Below are positions 35,038-42,944 of a stretch of DNA of 64,000 bases, piece by piece (the first letter of the stretch is position 1; each line of letters starts with the position of its first letter). The notes under the pieces are model-generated. The model had not been told where the DNA came from. It saw nothing but the letters and a program-made list of their open reading frames with translations, and made no database searches. The position numbers and the translations under genes were made by a program. The DNA comes from Chlamydiales bacterium. GTDB taxonomy: Bacteria; Chlamydiota; Chlamydiia; Chlamydiales; Simkaniaceae. The stretch is taken from the NCBI GenBank assembly GCA_024233395.1, contig JACKPR010000003.1:418746-482745 (forward strand). The letters run 5' to 3'.

Positions 35038-36354
35038 CTATCCTACAATAATCTTTTTCCTATATTTTTGCCATTCCATCCACCCATAAATCGGGATACT
35101 TGTGAACATCAAAAGAGCACCATAAAACACGATTTCTTGTCCGGCACTGATTGTTGCCCAAAAGGTATAAATAAAAGCTAAGCCTGAGATCGTAAGCGTT
35201 TTAACAACTGTTGCTTTTTCTACCTTATCGGGGTGTTTGATATAGATCACAAACTCTGCAACAGAGGTATAAAGATAAGCAATAATCGCCGCAAGTGTGG
35301 CAAGTGAGATAATGAATGTAAATTGATCGACAAGGGCCTTATTGAAATTCAAATAGAGTAAGAGAGTAATAAGGACTGAAGAAAAGAGTATCCCAAAAAC
35401 TGGAGAACGAGACTTGGAAACCTTAGCAAAACGTTTCGGAAAAAGATTATCTTTTGCAGCTGCTAATGGGATCTGCCCTTGAAGAAGAATCCATCCATTG
35501 AGCGCCCCTGCACATGAAATGACCGCAGCAGCCCCCATCACATACATCCCCCAACTTCCAAAAATCTTTCCGGCTAAATCTGCAAATGGCGCTGTAGATT
35601 CTTGAAGATCAGGCATGGGAATCACTCCCATAATTGCAATAGTACTTAAAATATAAACAACTGCTGTAATCCCAGTTCCTAAAATGGTCGCTCGAGGAAT
35701 CGTTTTTTTAGGATCTTTGACATCATCTGCAGGAATCGATGCCGATTCCATTCCTAGAAATGCCCATAGAGTGAGCATTGCCCCACCTGACAGCGCTGAA
35801 AAATTCGATTTACCCGTCATATTGAAGTATTCTAGGTTGTGCGTATCAATAAAAAAGACTCCAATCAGAGCAATCAAGATAAGAGGAACAAATTTTAAGA
35901 TCGTAAGAATGAGCTGGAAACTCCCTGCTAAATGAACTCCAATAATATTCACAAGGGTAAAAAACCAAACAATCCCTGCTGTAACGAAAAAGGCAAGAAG
36001 GTCATTATGAGCAAGCTCTGGGATAAATGTTGCTAAATATCCAGTAAAAGCAACGGCGATTGCTGCATTCCCAACCCACATATAAATCCAATAATTATAG
36101 GCGACTTGAAATCCAATGAAGTTTCCAAAACCTTCCTTGCAGTAAATATAGGGTCCCCCTGTTTTAGGGAACAAAGTACTGAGTTTTGCAAAAACCATAG
36201 CAAGGAGCATTGCCCCAATGGCTGTAGCAACCCAGCTAAAAACTGTAATACTTCCATAGCTAGCTAGAGATGCCGGAAGCAAAAAAACTCCCGATCCAAT
36301 CATATTTCCCACGACAAGTGCCGTGAGCATCCAAACACCTAATTGCTTATTCAC
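35038..36354 (-). CDS. Amino-acid antiporter, APC family (arginine/agmatine type)
   Basis: 438 residues and 12 hydrophobic segments. The opening GNMIGSGVFLLPASLASYG is the APC substrate-binding segment and closely matches AdiC-type arginine/agmatine exchangers, as does TLWAFLGMESASIPADDVKDP in the middle. Chlamydiae carry such an antiporter, which works with an arginine decarboxylase; none is visible here. Substrate is inferred by resemblance. ATGA overlap with the IMPDH/GMPR-like gene at 36351-36354. Confidence 0.82.
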   Translation of the reverse strand: MNKQLGVWMLTALVVGNMIGSGVFLLPASLASYGSITVFSWVATAIGAMLLAMVFAKLSTLFPKTGGPYIYCKEGFGNFIGFQVAYNYWIYMWVGNAAIAVAFTGYLATFIPELAHNDLLAFFVTAGIVWFFTLVNIIGVHLAGSFQLILTILKFVPLILIALIGVFFIDTHNLEYFNMTGKSNFSALSGGAMLTLWAFLGMESASIPADDVKDPKKTIPRATILGTGITAVVYILSTIAIMGVIPMPDLQESTAPFADLAGKIFGSWGMYVMGAAAVISCAGALNGWILLQGQIPLAAAKDNLFPKRFAKVSKSRSPVFGILFSSVLITLLLYLNFNKALVDQFTFIISLATLAAIIAYLYTSVAEFVIYIKHPDKVEKATVVKTLTISGLAFIYTFWATISAGQEIVFYGALLMFTSIPIYGWMEWQKYRKKIIVG

Positions 36355-37376
36355 TTTTCTGTTCCTGGTCTTGGGTGACTTTCTTGAATGTAGCTAGAGG
36401 TCACCTCTACAAATTCTGCTTTTCGTTGGAGTTCTTTAATATTGCGTGCTCCTCCATAAGTGAGCCCACTTCGAAGTCCCCCTAATAAATCATCGATCAA
36501 CTTTTCAGCTGAACCTGAAATTGGAGCCCAAAAATCAACACCCTCGGCAACTGTTTTTTCCTTAAGGCCCCCATAGTAATCTGTCTGGAAATCTTCACTT
36601 GCTTGCCCCCGAAACTTCGCCTTTCCATCCTTTTTCTCCGCAGCACTTTCCTCTGCACAAGCAAATAACTTTCCAATCATGACACTGCTCGCTCCTGCTG
36701 CAAGTGCTAAAACAACATCTTTACTCGTTCGAATTCCCCCATCAGCAATCAATGGAACCCGGAGTTTTTCCGCAACCTTTGCACATTCAAAAATAGCACT
36801 GAATTGAGGCACTCCAAATCCTGTAATAACACGTGTTGTACAGGCTGCTCCAGGTCCAACACCGACCTTCACAGCATCCGCACCAGCATTGACTAAATCT
36901 TGATAGGCCATTGCTGTACAAACATTCCCTGCAATCACCTCTTTTTCTGGATGAGTCTTTTTTATCTCTTCGATAAACCTAAGCATCTGCAATGAGTGTC
37001 CATGAGCAACATCAATGCAAACACCCCCAGCTCCTCTATCGAAAAGCTTTTGGGCTTCTTCAAGCTTTTCCTTTCCTATTCCACAGGAAATAAAGGTCTG
37101 ATCTCCAAACTTTTTCACCCACTCTTCCTGCCTTGAAAAATCTGAAGTAAAACGGTGATAGATAGGAACAGACCCCTTTTTGATCAAGATTTCTGCGAGT
37201 TCTTCCGAGATCGTCGTATCCATATTCGCACAAAGGATAGGAATTCCCAACTTCCTCTTCGTTGTTAACCAAGAATCAAGCTGAGGTTCTGTTCTTGAAG
37301 GAACATTATTAAACTGGGGAACAAGGGCTACATCATCAAACGTGTACCCTTTATCAAATCGATAACTCTTTGCCAT
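36351..37376 (-). CDS. IMP dehydrogenase / GMP reductase family protein without CBS domains
   Basis: 341 residues forming only the TIM barrel. The catalytic loop reads GPGAACTTR with the Cys retained (GSICTTR in IMPDH, GSVCTTR in GMP reductase); GGIRTSKDVVLALAAGA and GGLRSGLTYGGA follow. The flap segment FRGQASEDF and the LLGGLRSGLTYGGARNIKEL stretch look like GMP reductase, whereas the tail ESHPRP looks like IMPDH. So the direction, GMP to IMP or IMP to XMP, is undecided. Head of a minus-strand run with the antiporter, HD and Ste24-like genes. Confidence 0.85.
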   Translation of the reverse strand: MAKSYRFDKGYTFDDVALVPQFNNVPSRTEPQLDSWLTTKRKLGIPILCANMDTTISEELAEILIKKGSVPIYHRFTSDFSRQEEWVKKFGDQTFISCGIGKEKLEEAQKLFDRGAGGVCIDVAHGHSLQMLRFIEEIKKTHPEKEVIAGNVCTAMAYQDLVNAGADAVKVGVGPGAACTTRVITGFGVPQFSAIFECAKVAEKLRVPLIADGGIRTSKDVVLALAAGASSVMIGKLFACAEESAAEKKDGKAKFRGQASEDFQTDYYGGLKEKTVAEGVDFWAPISGSAEKLIDDLLGGLRSGLTYGGARNIKELQRKAEFVEVTSSYIQESHPRPGTEK

Positions 37377-37593
37377 TTAGATTTCTCCTGCAAAGCGTCC
37401 ACTATAGGAAATAGTGAGAAAAAGGAAAAGAAAATTTGATCATTCTCACATGATCCTTCTTGAAAATTTCTAGCCGAACCTGTGCAAAGGTTGTAACTCT
37501 CCCATTTGATAATCAAATAGATGTCTTAAAATTATGTGATTTTTTTTCAGAAACAGCAAAAGAAAATTTGATTTCCTACGCAAATCCTCTTTA

Positions 37594-37602
37594 TGATATA
37601 CT
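37594..37602 (+). promoter_or_regulatory. Extended -10 just before the glycosyltransferase start
   Basis: TGA-TATACT ends seven bases before the ATG at 37609, so transcription would start at or next to the start codon, giving a leaderless message. No ribosome site precedes the ATG. Confidence 0.35.
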
Positions 37603-37608
37603 AGAAAC

Positions 37609-38364
37609 ATGATTACAGTAACGATTTTAACAAAAAACAACGAAGAGACGCTCGGTTCTGTCTTAGAATCAGCCAAGGATTTCGATGAAGTTGTTCTTTT
37701 AGATACAGGATCAACCGATGCAACCCTAGAGATTGCTGGGCTTTATCCTAATGTAAAGATTTTCCACTCTCCTTTCATTGGGTTTGGTCCTCTTCACAAT
37801 CTCGCAACTGATCATGCATCGAATGACTGGATTCTCTCTTTAGATAGCGATGAAGTACTCACCCCTCAGCTTGCCCAGGAAATTTTATCGCTTCAGCTCG
37901 ATTTAAAAAAGGTTTATTCCTTCCCATTTAACAACTATTTTAATGGGAAACATATTAAGTGGTGTGGATGGTATCCAGACCGCCATATTCGCCTTTACAA
38001 TAAGGTAGTGACTTCTTTTACCGATGATAAAGTTCATGAGAAGATTCAAACAACAGGGCTCTCTGAAGTCAAACTCCTATCTCCCGTGAAACACTATTCC
38101 TACCGATCAATCTCTGATTTCTTACGCAAAATGGAAACATATTCCAATCTTTTTGCTCAGCAAAATGCTCAAAAGAAAAAATCTTCTTTTACCAAAGCAC
38201 TTCTTCATGGATCTTTTGCCTTTATCAAATCATATATTGTGAAACGGGGATTCCTAGGAGGAAAAGAAGGATATATCATTTCTGTATATAATGCCCAAAC
38301 GACCTTTTATAAATATTTAAAGCTTGCCTATGCTTCTCGCTCTTCTTTATCACAAGATCGGTAA
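37609..38364 (+). CDS. Family 2 glycosyltransferase (WaaE/KdtX-like)
   Basis: 251 residues. GT2 features: TVTILTKNNEETLGSVLES at the start, the nucleotide-sugar LLDTGSTDATLEIA and the metal-binding LSLDSDE motif near residue 85, then WCGWYPDRHIRLYNK. This pattern is that of the LPS core beta-1,4-glucosyltransferases (WaaE) and relatives. Cytoplasmic, peripheral membrane. Its 3' end overlaps the next gene by 41 nt. An envelope role is consistent with the neighbouring NodB-type deacetylase. Divergent from the IMPDH/GMPR-like gene. Confidence 0.85.
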   Translation: MITVTILTKNNEETLGSVLESAKDFDEVVLLDTGSTDATLEIAGLYPNVKIFHSPFIGFGPLHNLATDHASNDWILSLDSDEVLTPQLAQEILSLQLDLKKVYSFPFNNYFNGKHIKWCGWYPDRHIRLYNKVVTSFTDDKVHEKIQTTGLSEVKLLSPVKHYSYRSISDFLRKMETYSNLFAQQNAQKKKSSFTKALLHGSFAFIKSYIVKRGFLGGKEGYIISVYNAQTTFYKYLKLAYASRSSLSQDR

Positions 38365-39064
38365 TGGCAAATATGCCAATCCTCTTGAAACTTTAGAGGC
38401 TCACTTTCAATGGATTGCTGCGCACTATCCTACTGTCCTTCCAGGGGAACCTCTCAACAATAAAGTTTCAATTTGCCTAACGTTTGATGATGCTTTTTTT
38501 GATTTCTATCATAGCATTTTTCCTTTGCTTAAAAAGTATCAGTTAAAAGCCCTTCTTGCTGTTCCAACTGCTTTCATCCCTGAAGAGACCAACCTTTCTT
38601 CTGAAGAGCGATTGGAAAAAGTTCAGACATTTCCAGAAAAAGCCCCCCCCATCCCTTCTCCAGCCTTTTGCAGCTGGAAAGAATTAAAAGAATTAGCCGC
38701 CTCCCCCCTTATTCAAATTGCCTCGCACTCTCTACATCACCGCCCAATGACCTCCACCCACATCGATCCCGAAAACGAACTGTCTGCATCAAAAGCCCTT
38801 CTCGAAGAAAAACTAGGAATTTCCGTCACTTCCTTCGTCTATCCTTTTGGTTTATGGAATCAAAAAATCCACTCTATTGCAAAAAAGCATTACCAGTACA
38901 TCTTTCGAATTGGAAATGCCCACAATATTTCATGGAAAAACACGAATCACCTTCTCTATAGAATCAATGGAGATGAACTTCCCTCGCCTAAGTTTCCTTT
39001 CGGTCCCCTATCGCGTTTTAAGCATTCTGCCCGCTTTCTCCTCAACACCGCCCGGGGAAAATAA
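38324..39064 (+). CDS. NodB-type polysaccharide deacetylase
   Basis: 246 residues. The NodB motifs are visible: TFDDAFFDF (catalytic Asp pair), SHSLHHRPM (metal His pair) and the FVYPFG segment. No N-terminal signal peptide, so it probably works on a cytoplasmic lipid-linked sugar, for example in LPS or surface-glycan assembly with the preceding glycosyltransferase. Overlaps that gene by 41 nt in another frame, which couples them. The 3' end overlaps the convergent RING/U-box gene by 23 nt. Confidence 0.85.
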   Translation: MPMLLALLYHKIGNGKYANPLETLEAHFQWIAAHYPTVLPGEPLNNKVSICLTFDDAFFDFYHSIFPLLKKYQLKALLAVPTAFIPEETNLSSEERLEKVQTFPEKAPPIPSPAFCSWKELKELAASPLIQIASHSLHHRPMTSTHIDPENELSASKALLEEKLGISVTSFVYPFGLWNQKIHSIAKKHYQYIFRIGNAHNISWKNTNHLLYRINGDELPSPKFPFGPLSRFKHSARFLLNTARGK

Positions 39065-39593
39065 TCTTAATCCCCTCTTCAAACTTTGCATGTTTGCAGA
39101 GTTCAGGACCCGCCCCTTGTCCAATCTTATAAAAATGCCAATTTCCTGATTTAAAAGCGGCAACATACCCATTTCCCCAATCGACACGCAACTTTTTTGT
39201 ACTTTCTTTTTTCAGATGGGCATTATAAAGGACTGGATCCCTTTTTTTGATATCGGTCATAACGGAGGAAAAACCCTTTTTCTCGGTTACTGATACCGAT
39301 GGACTAAAAGATGGAAAAATGATCGGTGGTGCTGATTCTTTTTTTTGATGTTCAACGACTAAAGGAGGAAGCGTCCGTTGAAGTTCTTCAATGGCATCCC
39401 TTACAACACCATTTGGCCGGAACTGTTCCATCGTTGCTTCTACATTACAACTTGGACAACGCCCATGCCTTTGAATCGATTCTATAATACAATGCCTATC
39501 TATTGTTTGACCACACTCATTATGGATCATGGGATCTTCAAACTGATTAAAACAAATAGGGCATTCCCACGACTGCAGCTCAACTTTTAGCAT
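39042..39593 (-). CDS. RING/U-box-like protein, putative E3 ubiquitin ligase effector
   Basis: 183 residues, no signal peptide. Residues 11-49 read CPIC...FEDPMIHNECGQTIDRHCI...CPSC: Cys11, Cys14, Cys27, Cys35, Cys46 and Cys49 sit at RING ligand positions 1, 2, 3, 6, 7 and 8, while position 4 is Gln29 instead of His and position 5 is Asp32 instead of Cys. ECGQTIDR followed by RPNGVVRDAIEEL is instead the wording of U-box domains. The C-terminal 80 residues are a separate domain of unknown type. A eukaryote-type E3 in an obligate intracellular bacterium is best read as a host-directed effector. Confidence 0.75.
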   Translation of the reverse strand: MLKVELQSWECPICFNQFEDPMIHNECGQTIDRHCIIESIQRHGRCPSCNVEATMEQFRPNGVVRDAIEELQRTLPPLVVEHQKKESAPPIIFPSFSPSVSVTEKKGFSSVMTDIKKRDPVLYNAHLKKESTKKLRVDWGNGYVAAFKSGNWHFYKIGQGAGPELCKHAKFEEGIKIIFPGRC

Positions 39594-39775
39594 AACGACC
39601 TCCTAAAAGGGTGTATCTGAATTATAGTTAAAACAGTTTTAGCTATATAATGCGCAGACACGCTCTAAATCTGATACATTCTAACGCGCAAATGAATTAA
39701 AATGAAAAAAAATCTTGGCAGAATTTTGGATTCGATTTACGTTGGGGGTGTTGTAACGCCCCATGGAGGTAAAAG

Positions 39776-39949
39776 GTGCTCTACGAAAAGCTCTTAACAG
39801 AAGTTAATGAAGAAGGAATTTCGGAAGATACTCGTGAAAAAAAGATCAAACAGCTTCACGAGTTTATCAAATCTCAAAGCTACTTGCACGATGATCATGG
39901 ATCTGCAATCATAGGCGATCGACAAAATTCCCCAAAATTTGAAGAGTAG
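39776..39949 (+). CDS. Small ORF, 57 residues, GTG start
   Basis: GTG at 39776 follows GGAGG at six bases, a strong ribosome site. The protein is acidic and helical: it starts VLYEKLLTEVNEEGISEDTR and ends PKFEE. No homologue is recognised. The remaining part of the 39594-40147 gap holds a 98-bp palindrome and AT-rich sequence without other signals. Translation is plausible but unproven. Confidence 0.45.
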   Translation: MLYEKLLTEVNEEGISEDTREKKIKQLHEFIKSQSYLHDDHGSAIIGDRQNSPKFEE

Positions 39950-39969
39950 TCTCTCCTTACTCTAGAGGA

Positions 39970-40067
39970 TGTCGTCAAATTATCGCTATTGGAGACATTC
40001 CTTCTATGAGGACAACGCAGAAGTTTTCCATAGAAAGGATTAAAACAACTGTGAAAATTTGACGACA
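39970..40067. repeat. 98-bp imperfect palindrome
   Basis: TGTCGTCAAATT at 39970-39981 is complemented by AATTTGACGACA at 40056-40067; inside, TTCTATG-type blocks on the left pair with CATAGAA on the right. Different termini from the TGAACCTATCC family. It lies between the small ORF and the beta-propeller gene. Confidence 0.6.
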
Positions 40068-40147
40068 CGCCCTAGTTAGTCATTGAAAAAAAATTTACCC
40101 TTTTTAAACTCTTTTTTTTTCAAAGACTTCAACTCAGGGAGAGTTTC

Positions 40148-41428
40148 ATGAAAAAATTATTGTTTTTAGCCCTCATGTTTACGGGAATATTATCCGCTGC
40201 ATCATGGGAACCACCTTTAGACCTTTCAAATAATGCTCCAGGCAATGGTGATGGAGTCATCGTTGTTGACAGCGAAGGAAATGCTGCCGTCATTTGGCAG
40301 GATAACAATACACAGGCTATCTTAACATCCTACCGCTATTATGATCAGGGTTGGGAAGGACCCACTGTTTTAGATGCAATTGGAGAGCCCGATCCCTATA
40401 TTTGTGTGGATGAGGAAGGGAATCTTCGAGCCGTTTGGGAATTTGGTTCAACAATACGCACAGCAACCAAGCCTTTTGGGGCTGCATGGACACCTTTTGT
40501 TCAAATTTATACACGCAAAGCATCCTATGATAATATCCGTGTTGCTAGCGTGAAAAATAATGGATATGCTGTCGTCAGTTGGTTTGAAGATTCTGGTGTC
40601 AGTCAAAATGTTGTCGCTTTGACTTATGATGGGACATCATGGTCTAGCACATTCTTAAATAATACAGCTAATCAAACCGTGACAACAAGTTCAAAACCCA
40701 TCCCACACATCCTTCCCGATGGAACAACACATATTGCCTTTATTGCAACGGATGTTGGATCAGGAAATGATGATATCTACACAAGCGTAGGATCGGCTGC
40801 AACGGGAACATGGGCAACAATTACTGGCCGAGGAACCACAAAGCCACAATATTTTGACTTTGCCCAATCAGCAACAGGTAATGGCGGGATTGTCTACCTT
40901 GATGGAGCGAATGCTGTTAATGCTGCCTATTACTTAGGAGGATCTTGGGGCTCTTTTGGATCGGTTTATTCACCTGGTGCAAAGGAAGCAAAAATCGGTA
41001 TCGACCAAAATAGTATGGTAACCATCGTTTATGGAACCACTGTAGGTGAGATTCAAAAAGCTTCAACAAATGCCACTGCGATCAGTTACCAAATTGCAAC
41101 TATCTCACCAGGAACCGTTGGCTTTCATTCTCCAAGACTCTCTGTCAGCGAAAATGGTGGAATGGTTACCTCTTACATAGGTACTGGAGGTGAAGTTTAT
41201 GGCCAAGTTGGTGCAAATGGTGCTTTTGAAGCAACACCTACCTTCCTAAACATCCTGGCAAAAAATGAAAATGTTGCCATGAGCAATAATGGAACGGCCT
41301 TTGCTCTTTGGAAAGACACGTCTGGAACAGGCTTTATGGAAGCCTCTAGAACCTTTAACCCAACAGATTACCTCATTCGATCCTTAGGAAAGAAAAGGTT
41401 AATCATGAATAAAGGACTCTTTCCTTAA
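40148..41428 (+). CDS. Secreted beta-propeller-like protein of unknown function
   Basis: 426 residues with a signal peptide (MKKLLFLALMFTGILSAASW). The mature chain is made of repeats of about 45-60 residues, each with a VDSEGNAAVIWQD-type strand: compare VDEEGNLRAVWEF, VKNNGYAVVSWFE, ILPDGTTHIAFIA, IDQNSMVTIVYGT and SENGGMVTSYIGT. This is the sequence signature of a beta-propeller, probably seven bladed. The protein is acidic, with few Cys. Probably periplasmic or surface-bound. A strong terminator follows. No enzymatic motif seen. Confidence 0.8.
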   Translation: MKKLLFLALMFTGILSAASWEPPLDLSNNAPGNGDGVIVVDSEGNAAVIWQDNNTQAILTSYRYYDQGWEGPTVLDAIGEPDPYICVDEEGNLRAVWEFGSTIRTATKPFGAAWTPFVQIYTRKASYDNIRVASVKNNGYAVVSWFEDSGVSQNVVALTYDGTSWSSTFLNNTANQTVTTSSKPIPHILPDGTTHIAFIATDVGSGNDDIYTSVGSAATGTWATITGRGTTKPQYFDFAQSATGNGGIVYLDGANAVNAAYYLGGSWGSFGSVYSPGAKEAKIGIDQNSMVTIVYGTTVGEIQKASTNATAISYQIATISPGTVGFHSPRLSVSENGGMVTSYIGTGGEVYGQVGANGAFEATPTFLNILAKNENVAMSNNGTAFALWKDTSGTGFMEASRTFNPTDYLIRSLGKKRLIMNKGLFP

Positions 41429-41438
41429 CCTTAAGGAT

Positions 41439-41466
41439 AAAAGGGCGACTAAAAAGTCGCCCTTTT
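41439..41466 (+). terminator. Strong Rho-independent terminator
   Basis: AAAAGGGCGACT (41439-41450) pairs perfectly with AGTCGCCCTTTT (41455-41466) around a 4-base loop. The right arm ends in four T, and the left arm supplies a T tail on the minus strand too, so it can stop both the beta-propeller transcript and minus-strand tRNA transcripts. Confidence 0.85.
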
Positions 41467-41526
41467 ATCTAAAATCATTCACGTCAAAATCAATCTAATC
41501 TTTAACATCTGAAAAGCTAAAAAGAG

Positions 41527-41599
41527 TAGCGGCACTCGGACTCGAACCAAGGACCTGCGGATTATGATTCCGTTGCTCTACCAACTGAGCTATGCCGCC
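41527..41599 (-). tRNA. tRNA-Met (CAT), elongator
   Basis: 73 bases on the minus strand, acceptor GGCGGCA pairing with TGCCGCT (one G-T pair), D-arm GCTC...GAGC, anticodon loop ATCATAA with CAT, T-arm CTTGG/CCGAG and discriminator A. No encoded CCA. CAT could also be a lysidine-modified Ile tRNA, but the body is that of a Met elongator. Confidence 0.9.
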
Positions 41600-41612
41600 C
41601 CGCAAAGAAAAA

Positions 41613-41685
41613 TAGCGGGGGCAGGACTCGAACCTGCGGCCTTCGGGTTATGAGCCCGACGAGCTAACCACTGCTCCACCCCGCG
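41613..41685 (-). tRNA. Initiator tRNA-fMet (CAT)
   Basis: 73 bases, minus strand. It begins CGCGGGGTGGAGCAG; the first base C faces T72, so the terminal acceptor pair is broken, the mark of the bacterial initiator. The anticodon stem carries GGG/CCC around CTCATAA, also an initiator feature. T-arm GCAGG/CCTGC. Lies 13 bases from the elongator tRNA, probably co-transcribed. Confidence 0.95.
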
Positions 41686-41713
41686 ACAATTTGAAACAAT
41701 TGTAACGACTATG

Positions 41714-42943
41714 CTAATTCTTCTCAAGGGAAATGTTTGAAGTAATCTCCTTCCAGGTTCTAAAAGAAGCTCCCATCACTTTCTGAGCAAAGTGTTTTCC
41801 CTTCTCTCCCATTTCAAAATGAAATTTAGAATCATTTAAAAGTTTTTCAGCAGCTTCAAGAAGATGGAGCTGCGTTACTTTAATCCCTGCACCACTCTCA
41901 GTCATTCCTCGGTCAAGATCCACCTGCTTATACATATAGGGACCATAGAGAGTTGGAACACCCATTTTTGCGGGTTCAAAAATATCATGTCCCCCTATGC
42001 CTTTGATAAAGCTCCCCCCAACAATAGCTATGTGTGATAAGCGATAACACATGGGGAGAATTCCCATTTGATCGACAACAGTGATTTGAGGGTGATGAAT
42101 GAGATTTTTGACTCGTGAAAAACGCTCGGGATGACGAGGAACCATTAAAATCTTTAAATGAGGATCCATCGTTAGAGCTGGAATAAGACTCTTATATAAG
42201 AGCTCCTCTTCCCCTTCATGGGTTGATCCTAAAGTGATTACACGATCATTTGGTTTGATGTTGAAACGCTTTTTGAACTCTTCTAGATCTTCTTTTTCCT
42301 CACCAGGAATATCAAACTTAAGGTTGCCAGTAATGATGAGGTTTTCTGGGCGAATTCCCAATTTTAAGAATCGTTCTAGATAACTTTCACCCTGAAGACA
42401 AAAGTGATCGATTGAACCAAAAATCTGCCGACTAAAAAAACGAACAGCTAAATACCTTTTTAGCGATTTTTCCGAAAGTTTCCCATTCACAACCACTATT
42501 TTAGCTCCGACGCGCTTCGCTTCCTTAATCAAGTTAAACCAATAGTCTCCTTCAACAAGGATTAAAAGTGAGGGGCTTAGTTTCCGTACAAAACTTTTAA
42601 TGATCCAAGAAAAATCTAAAGGAAGATAACTAATGGCATCGGCATCAAGAATTCTCTTTTTCGCTTCTTCCTGTCCAGTTTCAGAAATTGTTGTGACATA
42701 GATAAAAGCTTCGGGATAAGTCTTTCGAATATGAGGAACTAAGGTTGAAAGAGCTTTCGTTTCTCCCATAGAAACAGCGTGGAGCCATATCACCGGTTTT
42801 TTTGTCACTTTAGGAAGAAGAGGCGAAATCCGAGCAAAGAGGCTTTTCCGATATTTACCTTTAAAAAGGTAGTCATAAAGAAGCTTTGGAAAAGAAATCA
42901 CTAACAGGAAGTAAAGGATTAGATCATATAATAAGCTCATCAA
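41714..42943 (-). CDS. waaA: KDO transferase
   Basis: Adds 3-deoxy-D-manno-octulosonic acid to lipid A. 409 residues. A membrane-anchoring N-terminal helix, WLHAVSMGETKA (acceptor site), LVEGDYWFNLI in place of the usual ETELWP-type motif, the GSTHEGEE and HPERF donor-side motifs and GHDIFEPA are visible. Located one base from leuS, the same neighbourhood as gseA-leuS in Chlamydia. Whether it adds one or several KDO residues is not readable. Confidence 0.92.
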   Translation of the reverse strand: MMSLLYDLILYFLLVISFPKLLYDYLFKGKYRKSLFARISPLLPKVTKKPVIWLHAVSMGETKALSTLVPHIRKTYPEAFIYVTTISETGQEEAKKRILDADAISYLPLDFSWIIKSFVRKLSPSLLILVEGDYWFNLIKEAKRVGAKIVVVNGKLSEKSLKRYLAVRFFSRQIFGSIDHFCLQGESYLERFLKLGIRPENLIITGNLKFDIPGEEKEDLEEFKKRFNIKPNDRVITLGSTHEGEEELLYKSLIPALTMDPHLKILMVPRHPERFSRVKNLIHHPQITVVDQMGILPMCYRLSHIAIVGGSFIKGIGGHDIFEPAKMGVPTLYGPYMYKQVDLDRGMTESGAGIKVTQLHLLEAAEKLLNDSKFHFEMGEKGKHFAQKVMGASFRTWKEITSNISLEKN

Positions 42944-42944
42944 G

